DNA of 64,000 nt from Amycolatopsis lexingtonensis (GCF_014873755.1 NZ_JADBEG010000001.1:4466501-4530500), one strand, 5' to 3'. Counted from the first letter of the stretch, positions 9,353-18,431 are shown. Notes: generated by a model from the sequence alone, not told the origin. Translations and numbers: made by a program.

Positions 9353-10303
9353 TCAGCGCGGCGCCAGCCCGCGCACCTGCTCGAACGGATCCCCGCCGGT
9401 GGGCAGCAACGCGATGATGGGCGTCGTCAGCCCGTTGTCCACATAGGACTTCACCTGCTCGCGGCACGACTCGACGCTGCCGTGGATGACCAGCTCGTCC
9501 ACCACCGAGTCCGGGATCACCTGGTTCGCCTTCTGCCGATCCCCGGCCGCCCACGCCTCGTGCATCGGGGCCAGCGCCTCGCCGCGGCCGAGCCAGTCGT
9601 GGAACGCCGCGTACACCGGAACCGTCAGGTAGCTCGAGATCAGCATCCGCCCCAGGCCGCGTGCCGCGTCGGCGTCCTCCGTCGGGCAGACGAAGATGCG
9701 GGCCGCCAGCTCGGCGTCCGGGCCGATCACCGAACGGACCTTGGGCACGTCCGAAGCCGCCAGCCAGTTGGTGATCGCGCCGTCCGCCTCGCGGGCCGCG
9801 AGGCGCAGCATGCCGGGGCGCAGGGCGGCCAGCATGATCGACGGCGGCGGGTCGGCCGGGCGCTCCAGGCGGAACTTCGAGACGGCGAACGTGTCGTACT
9901 TTTCGGTGACCTTCTCCCCTGCCAGCGCCGAACGCAGGAACCGCAGCGTGTCCCGCGAGCGCGCGAACGGCTCTTCGAAGGGCGCCGCGTTCCAGTTCGA
10001 GACGATCACCGGGGACGACGCGCCGATGCCGAGGACGAACCGGCCGGGAGCCAGCTCCGCGACCGTCGCCGCCTGCATCGCCAGCAGGCCCGGGCCGCGG
10101 GTGTACACCGGCACGATCGCCGTGCCCAGGCGCAGCTGCGGCGCCCACTGCGACGCGAGCACGAGCGGCGTGAAGGCGTCCGTGCCCGCCGTCTCCGCCG
10201 TCCACGCGTCGGTGTAACCCAGGTCCGGCAGCTGTTCCACCAGCTCGCGGTGCGCGGCCAGCGGCACCCCGGTCAGCGGAATCGTGAGGCCCCAGCGGCT
10301 CAT
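9353..10303 (-). CDS. LLM-class (F420-dependent) oxidoreductase
   Basis: A 316-residue TIM-barrel protein of the luciferase-like monooxygenase superfamily. Features typical of the F420-binding branch are LGTAIVPVYTRGPGLLAMQA, LAPGRFVLGIGASSP, the Pro-rich IMLAALRPGMLRLAAREADG and a C-terminal GSVESCREQVKSYVDNGL. The physiological substrate is unknown. The ATG overlaps the stop of the upstream S9 peptidase by 4 nt (ATGA), so the two are co-transcribed, though no functional link is obvious. Confidence 0.85.
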   Translation of the reverse strand: MSRWGLTIPLTGVPLAAHRELVEQLPDLGYTDAWTAETAGTDAFTPLVLASQWAPQLRLGTAIVPVYTRGPGLLAMQAATVAELAPGRFVLGIGASSPVIVSNWNAAPFEEPFARSRDTLRFLRSALAGEKVTEKYDTFAVSKFRLERPADPPPSIMLAALRPGMLRLAAREADGAITNWLAASDVPKVRSVIGPDAELAARIFVCPTEDADAARGLGRMLISSYLTVPVYAAFHDWLGRGEALAPMHEAWAAGDRQKANQVIPDSVVDELVIHGSVESCREQVKSYVDNGLTTPIIALLPTGGDPFEQVRGLAPR

Positions 10304-12405
10304 GCGTTCTCCTTGTCGACGGCGACGGCGGAAAGCTCGCGCAGCAGCCAGTCCACCTGCGTGCGCATCAGGTTCTCCGCGACCTCTTCGGCCTGCGGCG
10401 TCATGTGGGTCGCGCCCGCCAGCGGCAGGAAGACGTGCGGGCGCCCCTTCGCCAGCAGCGCCGACGACAACCGCAGGGAGTGGGCGACGAACACGTTGTC
10501 GTCGGCCAGCCCGTGCACGATGAGCAGCGCGCGGCTCAGCTCGGCGGCGCTCTCGATCAGCGAGTTGTGCGCGTAGCTTTCCGGGTCGTCCTGCGGCGTC
10601 CCGAGGTAGCGCTCGGTGTAATGCGTGTCGTACAGCGACCAGTCGGTGACCGGCGCGCCCGCGACCGCCGCGTGGAACACGTCCGGGCGCCGCAGCACCG
10701 CCAGCGCCGACAGGTACCCGCCGTAGGACCAGCCGCGGATGGCCACCCGCTCCAGGTCCAGCTCCGGGAACCGCGCGGCCGCCGCCTGCACCGCGTCCAC
10801 CTGGTCGGCCAGGGTGACGTCGGCGAGGCGGCCGTGGATCTCGCGCTCCCACACCGCGCCGCGCCCGGGCGTGCCGCGGCCGTCCGCGACGAGCACCGCG
10901 AAGCCCTGGTCGGCCAGCCACTGCGAGGTGAGGAACGCGTTGCGGCTCTGCAGCACGCGCTGGGCGTGCGGGCCGCCGTACGGGTCGAGCAGCACCGGCA
11001 GCTTGCCCTCGCTCGGCTCGTAGCCGCGCGGCAGCAGCAGCGCCGCGCGCAGGCCGCGCTCGCCCAGCGTCAGCCAGGTCAGGTTCGGCACGATGTCCGG
11101 GTCCACAGTGGACACGGAAATCGTCGCCACCGGCGAGCCGTCGCGCAGCACCGAAACGCGCGGCCCGCTGTACTCCAGGCTCCACGACGAAAGCACGGTG
11201 ACCGCGGCATTCCCGGACCCGTGATGCACGCCGTCCACAGTGGACAGACGACGCACCGACGAACCTTTCGTCCGGAAGACGTGGATCTGCGTGGGGTCGT
11301 CCTCGGAGGCGCTGAAGAGGATCTCGTCACCGACGTCGAGCACCGCGCGCAGCTGCAGCCCGGCCGGGGTGACGGCCTCGCCGCCGACGAACAGCCGGTG
11401 GTCGCCGTCGACCATGCCCTCGGTGACCAGGCGGCCGTCCGGCGTCCACGCCGGGACGCCGCCGACGATGTCGATCCAGTGCTGGTCGGACGCGGTGTGC
11501 ACGACCGACGTCGAGCCGTCGGCGACGTCGAGCGCGAGCACGTCCATGCGCTTCTGGTCGCGCGGCTGGACGGCGAGCAACGGCGCGCCGCCCGCCGACC
11601 AGTGCACCGAGGCCAGGTACTCCCACTCCCCCGGCTCGACGTCGACGCGGGAGCCGTCCAGGCCGAGCACCGCCAGTGAGACGAGCGCGTTCGTGGTGCC
11701 CGCGGCCGGGTAGGCGACGACGTTCGCCGGGTGCTGCGGGTTGGCCGGGTCGGCGATGGTCCAGCGCGGGACCGGGCCGCGGTCCGAGCGCTCGGCCAGG
11801 ATGCTGCGGCCGTCCGGGGCCCACCAGTAGCCGCGGGTGCGGTCCATCTCCTCGGCGGCGATGAACTCGGCGAGACCCCAGGTGATGTCTTCGCCGTCCT
11901 CCTCGACGAGCACGCGGTCGTCGCCGGTGGCCAGCTCCAGCACGTGCAGCCGCCGGTCCTGGACGTAGGCGACGTGCGTGCCGGCCGGGCTGGGCCGCGG
12001 GTCGATGACCGAACCGTCGACGCGCAGTGTCACCTCGCCGGACGCGAGGTCCAGGGTGTAGAGCTTGCCCGAGAGCGAGAACACCGCGACGGTGAAGCCG
12101 GCGTCGACGCCGTAGTGCACGACGCCGCCACCGGTCTCGCGGGCCCGCTCGCGGCGCGCCCGCTCTTCGGCGGGCAGCTCCTCCTCGCCGGGCAGCAGCT
12201 CGGCGGCGTCGACCAGCTTGGTCTCGGCGCCGGTCGCGAGGTCGGCCGACCAGAGGCTGTGCCGGGGGTCGGTGCCCGACTCCGCGCGCAGGAACAGCAC
12301 GCGGGAGCCGTCCGGGGCGACCCGGAACTCCTTCGGCGCGCCGAGGGTGAAGCGCTGGGTACGGGCCTGCTTGCGGAGGAACGGGAGGTCGTCGACATCG
12401 GTCAC
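10300..12405 (-). CDS. S9 family prolyl oligopeptidase (dipeptidyl peptidase IV-like)
   Basis: A 701-residue serine peptidase with an N-terminal beta-propeller (about residues 20-440) and a C-terminal alpha/beta-hydrolase domain. The catalytic Ser lies in GWSYGGYLSAL, the Asp in VHGLADDNVF and the His in GATHMTPQAEE. The DPP-IV-like double-Glu region is ITWGLAEFIAAEEMDRTRGYWW. It probably trims short peptides with a penultimate Pro or Ala. No signal peptide is seen, so it should be cytosolic. The start is a GTG (VTDVDDLPFLRKQ). Confidence 0.9.
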   Translation of the reverse strand: MTDVDDLPFLRKQARTQRFTLGAPKEFRVAPDGSRVLFLRAESGTDPRHSLWSADLATGAETKLVDAAELLPGEEELPAEERARRERARETGGGVVHYGVDAGFTVAVFSLSGKLYTLDLASGEVTLRVDGSVIDPRPSPAGTHVAYVQDRRLHVLELATGDDRVLVEEDGEDITWGLAEFIAAEEMDRTRGYWWAPDGRSILAERSDRGPVPRWTIADPANPQHPANVVAYPAAGTTNALVSLAVLGLDGSRVDVEPGEWEYLASVHWSAGGAPLLAVQPRDQKRMDVLALDVADGSTSVVHTASDQHWIDIVGGVPAWTPDGRLVTEGMVDGDHRLFVGGEAVTPAGLQLRAVLDVGDEILFSASEDDPTQIHVFRTKGSSVRRLSTVDGVHHGSGNAAVTVLSSWSLEYSGPRVSVLRDGSPVATISVSTVDPDIVPNLTWLTLGERGLRAALLLPRGYEPSEGKLPVLLDPYGGPHAQRVLQSRNAFLTSQWLADQGFAVLVADGRGTPGRGAVWEREIHGRLADVTLADQVDAVQAAAARFPELDLERVAIRGWSYGGYLSALAVLRRPDVFHAAVAGAPVTDWSLYDTHYTERYLGTPQDDPESYAHNSLIESAAELSRALLIVHGLADDNVFVAHSLRLSSALLAKGRPHVFLPLAGATHMTPQAEEVAENLMRTQVDWLLRELSAVAVDKENA

Positions 12406-12425
12406 GCCCGCACTCTTTCAGACGA

Positions 12426-13277
12426 TCAGGACGGGACGCCAACACCCTTGAGCTTCGCCAGCTCCGCGTCGACGTCGTAGTCCGGCTCGGGGAACCGCGG
12501 CTTCAGGCCGGCCAGGGTCTCGATGAGCAGCTCCGCGACCGCCCAGTTGCGGTACCACTTGTGGTCGGCGGGCACCGCGTACCAGGGTGCGGCGCCGGTC
12601 GAAGTGCGCTTGAAGATGTCGGCGTAGGCCTCCTGGTAGGCGGGCCACTGCGCGCGCGCCTCCAGGTCGCCCGGGTTGTACTTCCAGTGCTTCTCCGGGG
12701 TGACGAGCCGCGCCTTGAGCCGCTTGAGCTGCTCCTCCGGCGAGATGTGCAGGAACGCCTTGACGACGGTCGTGCCCGCGTCGGCCAGTTCCTTTTCGAA
12801 GGCGTTGATCTCGGCGTAGCGGCGCCGCCGCTCGGCCGCGGTGAGCAGCCCGGTCACCCGCGGGACCAGGATGTCCTCGTAGTGCGACCGGTCGAAGACG
12901 CCGATCTGGCCCGCGACCGGCAGCTGCTTGCGGATCCGCCACAGGTAGTGGTGGCGCCGCTCGGCCGGCGTCGGCTTCTTGAACCCGGCGTAGCGGACGC
13001 CCATGGGGTTGACCAGGCCGAGCACGTGCGACACGGTGCCGCCCTTGCCGGAGGTGTCCATGCCCTGCAGCACGAGCAGGACGCTGCGGTCACCGCCGCC
13101 GACGCCCTCGGCGTAGAGCGCCTCCTGCAGCGCGGACAGGCGCGTGGCGGCGTCGTCGAGCTTGGCGAGGGCCTTGGGCTTCTTGCCGGGCCCGACCGGC
13201 GTGGCGCCCGGGTCGGGCAGCTCCCCGTCGATGCGCAGCGCGTCCCGGATCCGGCTTCCGTCGTCCTTCTTGGCCAT
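12426..13277 (-). CDS. Polyphosphate kinase 2 family protein
   Basis: A 283-residue PPK2 enzyme that transfers phosphate between polyphosphate and nucleoside mono- or diphosphates. The Walker A sequence GMDTSGKGGTVSH lies near residue 70, the lid/Walker B region is GVFDRSHYEDILVPRV, and WKYNPGDLEARAQWPAYQEAY is characteristic of the family. The single PPK2 domain fits a short class I or III enzyme; which nucleotide it prefers cannot be told from sequence alone. It stands apart from its neighbours with short gaps on both sides. Confidence 0.88.
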   Translation of the reverse strand: MAKKDDGSRIRDALRIDGELPDPGATPVGPGKKPKALAKLDDAATRLSALQEALYAEGVGGGDRSVLLVLQGMDTSGKGGTVSHVLGLVNPMGVRYAGFKKPTPAERRHHYLWRIRKQLPVAGQIGVFDRSHYEDILVPRVTGLLTAAERRRRYAEINAFEKELADAGTTVVKAFLHISPEEQLKRLKARLVTPEKHWKYNPGDLEARAQWPAYQEAYADIFKRTSTGAAPWYAVPADHKWYRNWAVAELLIETLAGLKPRFPEPDYDVDAELAKLKGVGVPS

Positions 13278-13294
13278 CTCGCGAAGCTACCGGC

Positions 13295-13762
13295 TCAGGC
13301 GGCGGCTTTCTCGGCGAAGAGTTTCAGCAGGGCGCCGTGCCCGCCCTCGCCCGAGACGCCTTCGCGGACCTTCGCGCCGGTTTCGCCGTGCCGCTCGAAG
13401 GCCCGGTGCTCCAGTTCGACGCGGGTGCTGCGCGGCCCTTCCTCGACGAATCTCACCTCGATCTCGCTGGCGTTCGCCGGGTCGGGGTCGATCTTCCAGT
13501 CGCCGTCGATCCGCCACGAGAGGACCACCCGGGCGGGTGGCTCCCAGACGAGCACCTCGCCCCACTCGCACTCGGCGCCGTCGACGGTCCGCTCGTACCA
13601 GCGGCCACCCCGCTTCGGCTCCAGGACGGCTTCCGCCAGGTCGCCCGCGCCGATGTGGTGCGCCCGCGGCCACCAGCTGTCGAAGGCCTCGGTGTAGGTC
13701 TTGAACGCGTGCTCGCGCGAGCAGGCGACGGTGATCGTCTTGCGGATCGGCTCCAGGGTCAT
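13295..13762 (-). CDS. SRPBCC/AHSA1-domain protein
   Basis: A 155-residue START/Bet v1-fold protein of the activator-of-Hsp90 type: TITVACSREHAFKTYTEAFD at the start, a central GGRWYERTVDGAECEWGEVL and WEPPARVVLSWRID, then a C-terminal helix. Such proteins bind small hydrophobic ligands; no reaction can be assigned. Its ATG overlaps the ArsR stop by 4 nt, a very common ArsR-SRPBCC pairing in actinomycetes, where the regulator controls its partner. Confidence 0.82.
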   Translation of the reverse strand: MTLEPIRKTITVACSREHAFKTYTEAFDSWWPRAHHIGAGDLAEAVLEPKRGGRWYERTVDGAECEWGEVLVWEPPARVVLSWRIDGDWKIDPDPANASEIEVRFVEEGPRSTRVELEHRAFERHGETGAKVREGVSGEGGHGALLKLFAEKAAA

Positions 13763-14079
13763 GGTTCCTCGCTCTCGGTGGATTCGGCGTACTCGGCGAA
13801 CGAGCGGAGCGCGTCCGACCACATGTGATCGAGGTAGGCGCGCACCGCGGCGATGCCGTCGGGCTCGAGGCGGTAAAGCCGCTTCGTGCCTTCGGCCCGG
13901 TCCGCGACCAGGCCCGCCGCCTTGAGCACCTTGAGGTGCTGGGAGACGGCCGGGCGGCTGATCGGCAGGTCCGCAGCCAGCTGCCCGACCGCGCGCGGAC
14001 CGGCGCGCAGCGCTTCGACGATCGCGCGCCGCGACGGGTCGGCCAGCGCGGCCAGCTGGTCGCTTCCGTAAGTCGCCAC
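13759..14079 (-). CDS. ArsR-family winged-helix repressor
   Basis: A 106-residue winged-helix DNA-binding protein. The recognition helix region is DLPISRPAVSQHLKVLKAAGLV and the wing is EGTKRLYRLEP. No metal-binding Cys cluster is present, so it belongs to the non-metal ArsR group commonly paired with AHSA1 proteins. The GTG at 14079 (VATYGSDQLAAL) starts right at the family N terminus. An inverted repeat 4 bp upstream (14083-14102) is the likely autoregulatory operator. Confidence 0.85.
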   Translation of the reverse strand: MATYGSDQLAALADPSRRAIVEALRAGPRAVGQLAADLPISRPAVSQHLKVLKAAGLVADRAEGTKRLYRLEPDGIAAVRAYLDHMWSDALRSFAEYAESTESEEP

Positions 14080-14082
14080 GAA

Positions 14083-14102
14083 CGGTAAGTTACGGCTTAC
14101 CG
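14083..14102. promoter_or_regulatory. Inverted-repeat operator for the ArsR gene
   Basis: CGGTAAG-TTACGG-CTTACCG is a perfect 7-bp inverted repeat with a 6-bp centre, directly before the ArsR start codon. Position and symmetry suit an ArsR dimer binding its own promoter. Confidence 0.55.
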
Positions 14103-14223
14103 TTGCGGCCGTCAACCACAGCGCAGCGTTTCGGGGGTGCCGGCCGCGGATTGCGCAACGAACAACGGGTGAAAGCAACGATTCCCGGCTGAATTCCGCG
14201 TGTCTTGCCCTTAACCTGAACGC

Positions 14224-15456
14224 ATGACGACGTTCGCCGGCCGGGAGACCGCCGCCCCCTCCGCCGCGAGCTTCATCGAGCTCGACGAGCGGTGGAGCAC
14301 GCACAACTACCACCCGCTGCCCGTCGTGATCGCCGAAGCCGAAGGTGCCTCGGTGACCGACGTCGAGGGCAAGTCCTACCTCGACTTCCTCTCCGGGTAC
14401 TCGGCCCTGAACTTCGGCCACCGCCACCCGGACCTGGTCGCCGCCGCCGTCGAGCAGCTCGGCCGCGTCACGCTGACCTCGCGCGCGTTCCACCACGACC
14501 AGCTGGGCCTGTTCTGCCGGGAGCTCGCCGAGCTGACCGGCACCGAGCTGGTGCTGCCGATGAACTCCGGCGCCGAAGCCGTCGAGTCCGCGGTGAAGGT
14601 CGCGCGGAAGTGGGCGCACCGGGTCAAGGGCGTGCCGGACGGCACCGCCGAGATCATCGTCGCCGGCTCGAACTTCCACGGCCGGACCACCACGATCGTG
14701 TCGTTCTCGACCGACGAGACCGCGCGCGCCGACTTCGGCCCGTTCACGCCCGGCTTCGTCACGGTGAAGTACGGCGACGCCGCCGCGCTGCGCGACGCGA
14801 TCACCCCGCGCACCGCCGCCGTGCTGCTGGAGCCGGTGCAGGGCGAGGCCGGCGTCATCGTGCCGCCGGAGGGCTACTTCGCCGAGGTCCGCGCCGCCTG
14901 CGACGAGCACGGCGTGCTGCTGATCGCCGACGAGATCCAGTCCGGCCTGGCCCGCACCGGCACCGTGCTGGCGCTGGACCACGAAGGCGTCCGCGCCGAC
15001 GTCTACACCCTCGGCAAGGCGCTCGGCGGCGGCATCCTGCCGGTGTCCGCGGTGGTCGGCCGCCGGGACGTCCTCGGCGTGCTGCAGCCGGGCGAGCACG
15101 GCTCGACGTTCGGCGGCAACCCGCTGGCCTGCGCCGTCGGCCGCGCCGTGGTCAAGCTGCTGAAGACCGGCGAGTTCCAGCAGCGCTCCACCGAGCTGGG
15201 CGCCCACCTGCACGCGCGGCTGAACGAGCTGATCGGCAGCGGCCTGTCCGAGGTCCGCGGCCGCGGCCTGTGGGCGGGCATCGACATCGCCCCCGGCGGC
15301 CCGTCCGGCCGGGAGGCTTCGCAGGCGCTGTCGGCGCGGGGCGTGCTGTGCAAGGAGACGCACGAGCGCACGCTGCGCGTCGCACCACCGCTGGTGATCA
15401 CCCGCGAGGAACTGGACCGCGGCATCGACGCGATCGCCGAGGTCATCCGCCCCTGA
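14224..15456 (+). CDS. rocD: Ornithine aminotransferase
   Basis: A 410-residue class III PLP aminotransferase that converts ornithine and 2-oxoglutarate to glutamate-5-semialdehyde and glutamate, linking arginine and proline catabolism. OAT signatures are YHPLPVVIAEAEGASVTDVEGK, FLSGYSALNFGHRHP, MNSGAEAVESAVKVARKW, EPVQGEAGVIVPPEGY and the PLP lysine in YTLGKALGGGILPVSA. The ATG at 14224 begins a family-like N terminus. It is monocistronic and followed at once by a strong hairpin. The proline catabolic genes that would use its product lie about 14 kb to the right. Confidence 0.92.
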   Translation: MTTFAGRETAAPSAASFIELDERWSTHNYHPLPVVIAEAEGASVTDVEGKSYLDFLSGYSALNFGHRHPDLVAAAVEQLGRVTLTSRAFHHDQLGLFCRELAELTGTELVLPMNSGAEAVESAVKVARKWAHRVKGVPDGTAEIIVAGSNFHGRTTTIVSFSTDETARADFGPFTPGFVTVKYGDAAALRDAITPRTAAVLLEPVQGEAGVIVPPEGYFAEVRAACDEHGVLLIADEIQSGLARTGTVLALDHEGVRADVYTLGKALGGGILPVSAVVGRRDVLGVLQPGEHGSTFGGNPLACAVGRAVVKLLKTGEFQQRSTELGAHLHARLNELIGSGLSEVRGRGLWAGIDIAPGGPSGREASQALSARGVLCKETHERTLRVAPPLVITREELDRGIDAIAEVIRP

Positions 15457-15460
15457 ACCA

Positions 15461-15504
15461 CCCGGATGCCGCCGGCCGAGCCTCCCGCCCCGGCGGCATC
15501 CGGG
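15461..15504 (+). terminator. Hairpin terminator after rocD
   Basis: CCCGGATGCCGCCGG (15461-15475) pairs perfectly with CCGGCGGCATCCGGG (15490-15504) across a 14-nt loop, 5 bp after the rocD stop. There is no T-run, as is normal for high-GC actinobacterial terminators. Confidence 0.75.
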
Positions 15505-15505
15505 A

Positions 15506-15532
15506 GCACAACGTCCCCTTCGGACGTTGTGC
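15506..15532. other. Second perfect hairpin, directly before the DUF2252 start
   Basis: GCACAACGTCC (15506-15516) pairs with GGACGTTGTGC (15522-15532), loop CCTTC. It starts 2 nt after the rocD terminator and ends 5 nt before the DUF2252 ATG, so it could be an operator or a 5' leader structure of that gene as well as part of a tandem terminator. Confidence 0.5.
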
Positions 15533-15537
15533 CCGGT

Positions 15538-16896
15538 ATGGGATCAGGGGAATGGGTGGAACGGCCGCTCGTCGGCACGGGTAGCGGCACGCCGGCCGAG
15601 CTGTACGAACAGGGGAAGCGGCTCCGGGAGAAGACGCCGGCCGCGGCGCACGACCACGAGGCCGCGGGGGCGGACCGGCCGAGCGCCAAGCAGTACTTCG
15701 AGGCCAGCAACGCCGGGCGGCTGCCGGAACTGGCCGAACTCCGGCGCGAGCGCATGCGCGCGTCGCCGTTCACGTTCTTCCGCGGCGCCGCCGGGCTGAT
15801 GGGCGCCGACCTCGCCGGCACGCCGTCGGCCGGGCTCACCGCGCAGCTCTGCGGGGACGCGCACGCGGCGAACTTCGGGCTCTACGGCACCCCCGAAGGC
15901 AAGATCGTGATGGACATCAACGACTTCGACGAGACCGTGCCGGGCCCGTGGGAGTGGGACCTCAAGCGGCTCGCCGCCAGCCTGGTGCTCGCCGGCCGCG
16001 AAGGCCGGATCGGTGAGGCCGGCTGCCGCGAAGCCGCCGAAGACGCGGTGAAGTCCTACCGGCGGACCATCCGCGCGCTGGCCGACCTGCCGTTCCTGCG
16101 GTCGTGGAACGCCCTGCCGGACTCCTCGGTGCTGTCGAAGGCCCGCGCGGACGAGCTGATCGACGACTTCGCCGACGCCGCCGAGAAGGCCCGCAAGAAC
16201 ACCAGCGCCAAGGTCGCGGCGAAGTGGACCGAGCGCGTCGACGACCACGAGACCGGCCTGTCCCGCCACCGGTTCGTCGAGGACCCGCCGGTGCTGACGC
16301 ACGTCGACGAGCCGACCGCCGAAGCCGTCGCCGCCGGTCTGGTGTCCTATGTGGACACCCTGCGCGAGTCGCGGCGGACGCTGATCGCGCGCTACCGGCT
16401 CGCCGACGTCGCCTTCCGAGTGGTCGGCACCGGCAGCGTCGGGCTGCGCAGCTACGTCGCCCTGCTGCACGGCAACGACGAGGAAGACCTGGTGCTGCAG
16501 GTGAAACAGGCGCAGCGGCCGGCGCTGGCGCCGTACCTCGGCCTGCCCGCCGCGGACCACGAAGGCCGGCGGATCGTCGACGGCGCCCGGCTCGTCCAGG
16601 CCGAAACCGACATCCTGCTCGGCTGGACCACCATCGACGGCGTGCCCTACATCGTCCGGCAGTTCCGCAACCTCAAGGGCGACATCGACCCGTCGGAACT
16701 CGAGAAGGACCACCTCGACGACTACGGGCGCCTGGCCGGGGCGCTGCTCGCCCGCGCCCACACGCGGTCGCTGCACCCGAAGCTCCTGGCGGGCTACTTC
16801 GCCGAGGACTCCGAGCTCGACGAGGCGCTGGGCGCGTACGCCGTCCGCTACGCCGACCGGACGGAGGCCGACCACGCCGAGTTCTCAGGCAGCTGA
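15538..16896 (+). CDS. DUF2252 family protein
   Basis: A 452-residue protein of DUF2252, a large actinobacterial family with a kinase-like (APH-related) core: AQLCGDAHAANFGLYGTPEG and MDINDFDETVPGPWEWDLKRL resemble the HGD-N / IDFD catalytic and metal-binding motifs of aminoglycoside phosphotransferase folds. RYRLADVAFRVVGTGSVGLR and VKQAQRPAL follow. Its substrate is unknown. I prefer the ATG at 15538 (MGSGEW); the longer frame from 15466 would run through both hairpins. The 3' end overlaps the convergent flavoprotein gene by 12 bp. Confidence 0.87.
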   Translation: MGSGEWVERPLVGTGSGTPAELYEQGKRLREKTPAAAHDHEAAGADRPSAKQYFEASNAGRLPELAELRRERMRASPFTFFRGAAGLMGADLAGTPSAGLTAQLCGDAHAANFGLYGTPEGKIVMDINDFDETVPGPWEWDLKRLAASLVLAGREGRIGEAGCREAAEDAVKSYRRTIRALADLPFLRSWNALPDSSVLSKARADELIDDFADAAEKARKNTSAKVAAKWTERVDDHETGLSRHRFVEDPPVLTHVDEPTAEAVAAGLVSYVDTLRESRRTLIARYRLADVAFRVVGTGSVGLRSYVALLHGNDEEDLVLQVKQAQRPALAPYLGLPAADHEGRRIVDGARLVQAETDILLGWTTIDGVPYIVRQFRNLKGDIDPSELEKDHLDDYGRLAGALLARAHTRSLHPKLLAGYFAEDSELDEALGAYAVRYADRTEADHAEFSGS

Positions 16897-17763
16897 GACG
16901 AGGCCGGCGACGTCCGCCGCGCAGCCCCAGGCCAGGGTGATCCCCGAACCGCCGTGGCCGTAGCAGTGCACGACGTCGCCGTCCCGCTCCAGCCGCACCT
17001 CGCGCCGGAACGGGCGCAGCCCGACCAGGGACCGCAGCACCCGCGCGCCCGCCAGACGCGGCTCCAGCTCGCGGCAGCGGCGCACGATGTCGGCCGTCAC
17101 GCCCGGGTTCGGGTCGGTGTCGCCGCGGCCGGGTTCTTCCGTGCCGCCGCACACCACGTGGGTGCCGTGCGGGATGACGTAGGTGACGCCCGGGCCGGTC
17201 TCGTCGACCGCGAACTCCGGCAGGCCCGGGTCGCTCAGGTGCACGACCTGGCCGCCGACAGGAACCATCGACGGGTCACCCGCCAGCCGGCCCGCGCCGA
17301 GGCCCGCCGCGTTGACGACCGGGCCGAGGCCGGCGAGGGAGGTCAGCGGCCGGTACTCGACGCGCACGCCCAGCGCGCGCACCCGGTCCAGGAGCCAGTC
17401 CAGGTAGACCGGCGTGTCGACCAGCGCCGTGGTGAACTCCAGCCGGTCGCCGTCGCGGACCGGGTCCGCCATCGCCGGCAGCCACGCCGGGTCCGGGGCA
17501 CCGGGCGCCAGCAGGACCCGGCCGCGGCGGAACCGCACGCCGGGCGCGTGCTGCTCGCGCAGCACCGCGAGGGTTTCGGCGGTCCAGCGCACGATCCGCT
17601 CGTCCGGCCGGCGCACCGGCGGGTAGAGCACCCCGCCGGCGACGGCGGAGGTCGTCTCCCCCGGCGGCGCGGCCGCGACGACGGTGGTTTCGTGCCCGGC
17701 TTCGGCCAGCCGGTACGCGCAGCTGAGCCCCACGATCCCGGCCCCGGCGACTGTCACCCGCAT
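16885..17763 (-). CDS. FAD-dependent amino-acid oxidase-like protein (DAO family)
   Basis: A 292-residue flavoprotein of the D-amino-acid oxidase/glycine oxidase fold. The dinucleotide motif GAGIVGLSCAYRLAEAG is at the N terminus, GPVVNAAGLGAGRLAGD lies mid-protein and the second FAD motif GHGGSGITLAWGCA is near the C terminus. The Arg in SLVGLRPFRREVRLE may hold the substrate carboxylate, as in D-amino-acid oxidase. It is short for the family (320-350 residues), but both ends look intact. The ATG at 17763 gives the motif the usual distance from the N terminus. Confidence 0.8.
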   Translation of the reverse strand: MRVTVAGAGIVGLSCAYRLAEAGHETTVVAAAPPGETTSAVAGGVLYPPVRRPDERIVRWTAETLAVLREQHAPGVRFRRGRVLLAPGAPDPAWLPAMADPVRDGDRLEFTTALVDTPVYLDWLLDRVRALGVRVEYRPLTSLAGLGPVVNAAGLGAGRLAGDPSMVPVGGQVVHLSDPGLPEFAVDETGPGVTYVIPHGTHVVCGGTEEPGRGDTDPNPGVTADIVRRCRELEPRLAGARVLRSLVGLRPFRREVRLERDGDVVHCYGHGGSGITLAWGCAADVAGLVSAA

Positions 17764-17864
17764 CCCCGCATCGTGACGCACCCGCGTCCGTCCCCGGCCC
17801 GTGGGGGCGTGACCACCCTCGCACGGGTGAGGACGATCGGCCCGGCCCGACTACCCTCGCGGCG

Positions 17865-18431
17865 GTGAGAACGATGTGGGTGCCGGCCGCCGTCTGCGGC
17901 TTGTTCGCGCTGCTGCTCGGCCTGCCCTTCGCGGGCGGTGCCGCCCCGGGCGCCGTCGACGAAACCGCCGCCGACGCCGTCGCGCACCTGGGCCCCGGAG
18001 TCGCGCGGATCCTGGTGCTCCCCACCGAGCCCTACGTCGTCCTCGCGCTCGGGGTGCTCGCCGTCGTCCTCTGCCTGCGTGCCGGGCGGCGCCTCGAAGC
18101 CGCGCTCGCCGTCGGCGTCCCCGTCCTGGCCATCCTCCTGACGAGCTGGCTGCTGAAACCGCTCTACGACCGCTGGAAGAACGGCACCCTCGTCTACCCG
18201 AGCGGCCACACCGTGAGCCTGGTGGCCGTCCTGACCGTGCTCGTCCTGATCACGCGCAAGACGGTCGTGCTCGTGCTGGCCGTGCTCGCGCTGCTGGCGG
18301 CCACCGCCGGGCTGGTCGGGATGGGCTACCACTACCTCACCGACGTCGTGGGCGGCACGCTCTTCGCCGTCTCCGTCGTGCTGTTCAGCTGGCCGGCACC
18401 GCGTCGCGTGCCAGTGCCGTCAGGCGGCTGA
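17865..18431 (+). CDS. PAP2-family membrane phosphatase
   Basis: A 188-residue membrane protein of the phosphatidic-acid phosphatase 2 superfamily with about five hydrophobic segments. The three active-site motifs are visible: KPLYDRWKNG (motif 1), YPSGHTVS (motif 2, catalytic His) and GYHYLTDVVGG (motif 3). It probably hydrolyses a lipid phosphate or pyrophosphate at the membrane. The GTG at 17865 precedes a hydrophobic N terminus. Its last 47 bp overlap the convergent ZapE gene. Confidence 0.85.
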   Translation: MRTMWVPAAVCGLFALLLGLPFAGGAAPGAVDETAADAVAHLGPGVARILVLPTEPYVVLALGVLAVVLCLRAGRRLEAALAVGVPVLAILLTSWLLKPLYDRWKNGTLVYPSGHTVSLVAVLTVLVLITRKTVVLVLAVLALLAATAGLVGMGYHYLTDVVGGTLFAVSVVLFSWPAPRRVPVPSGG

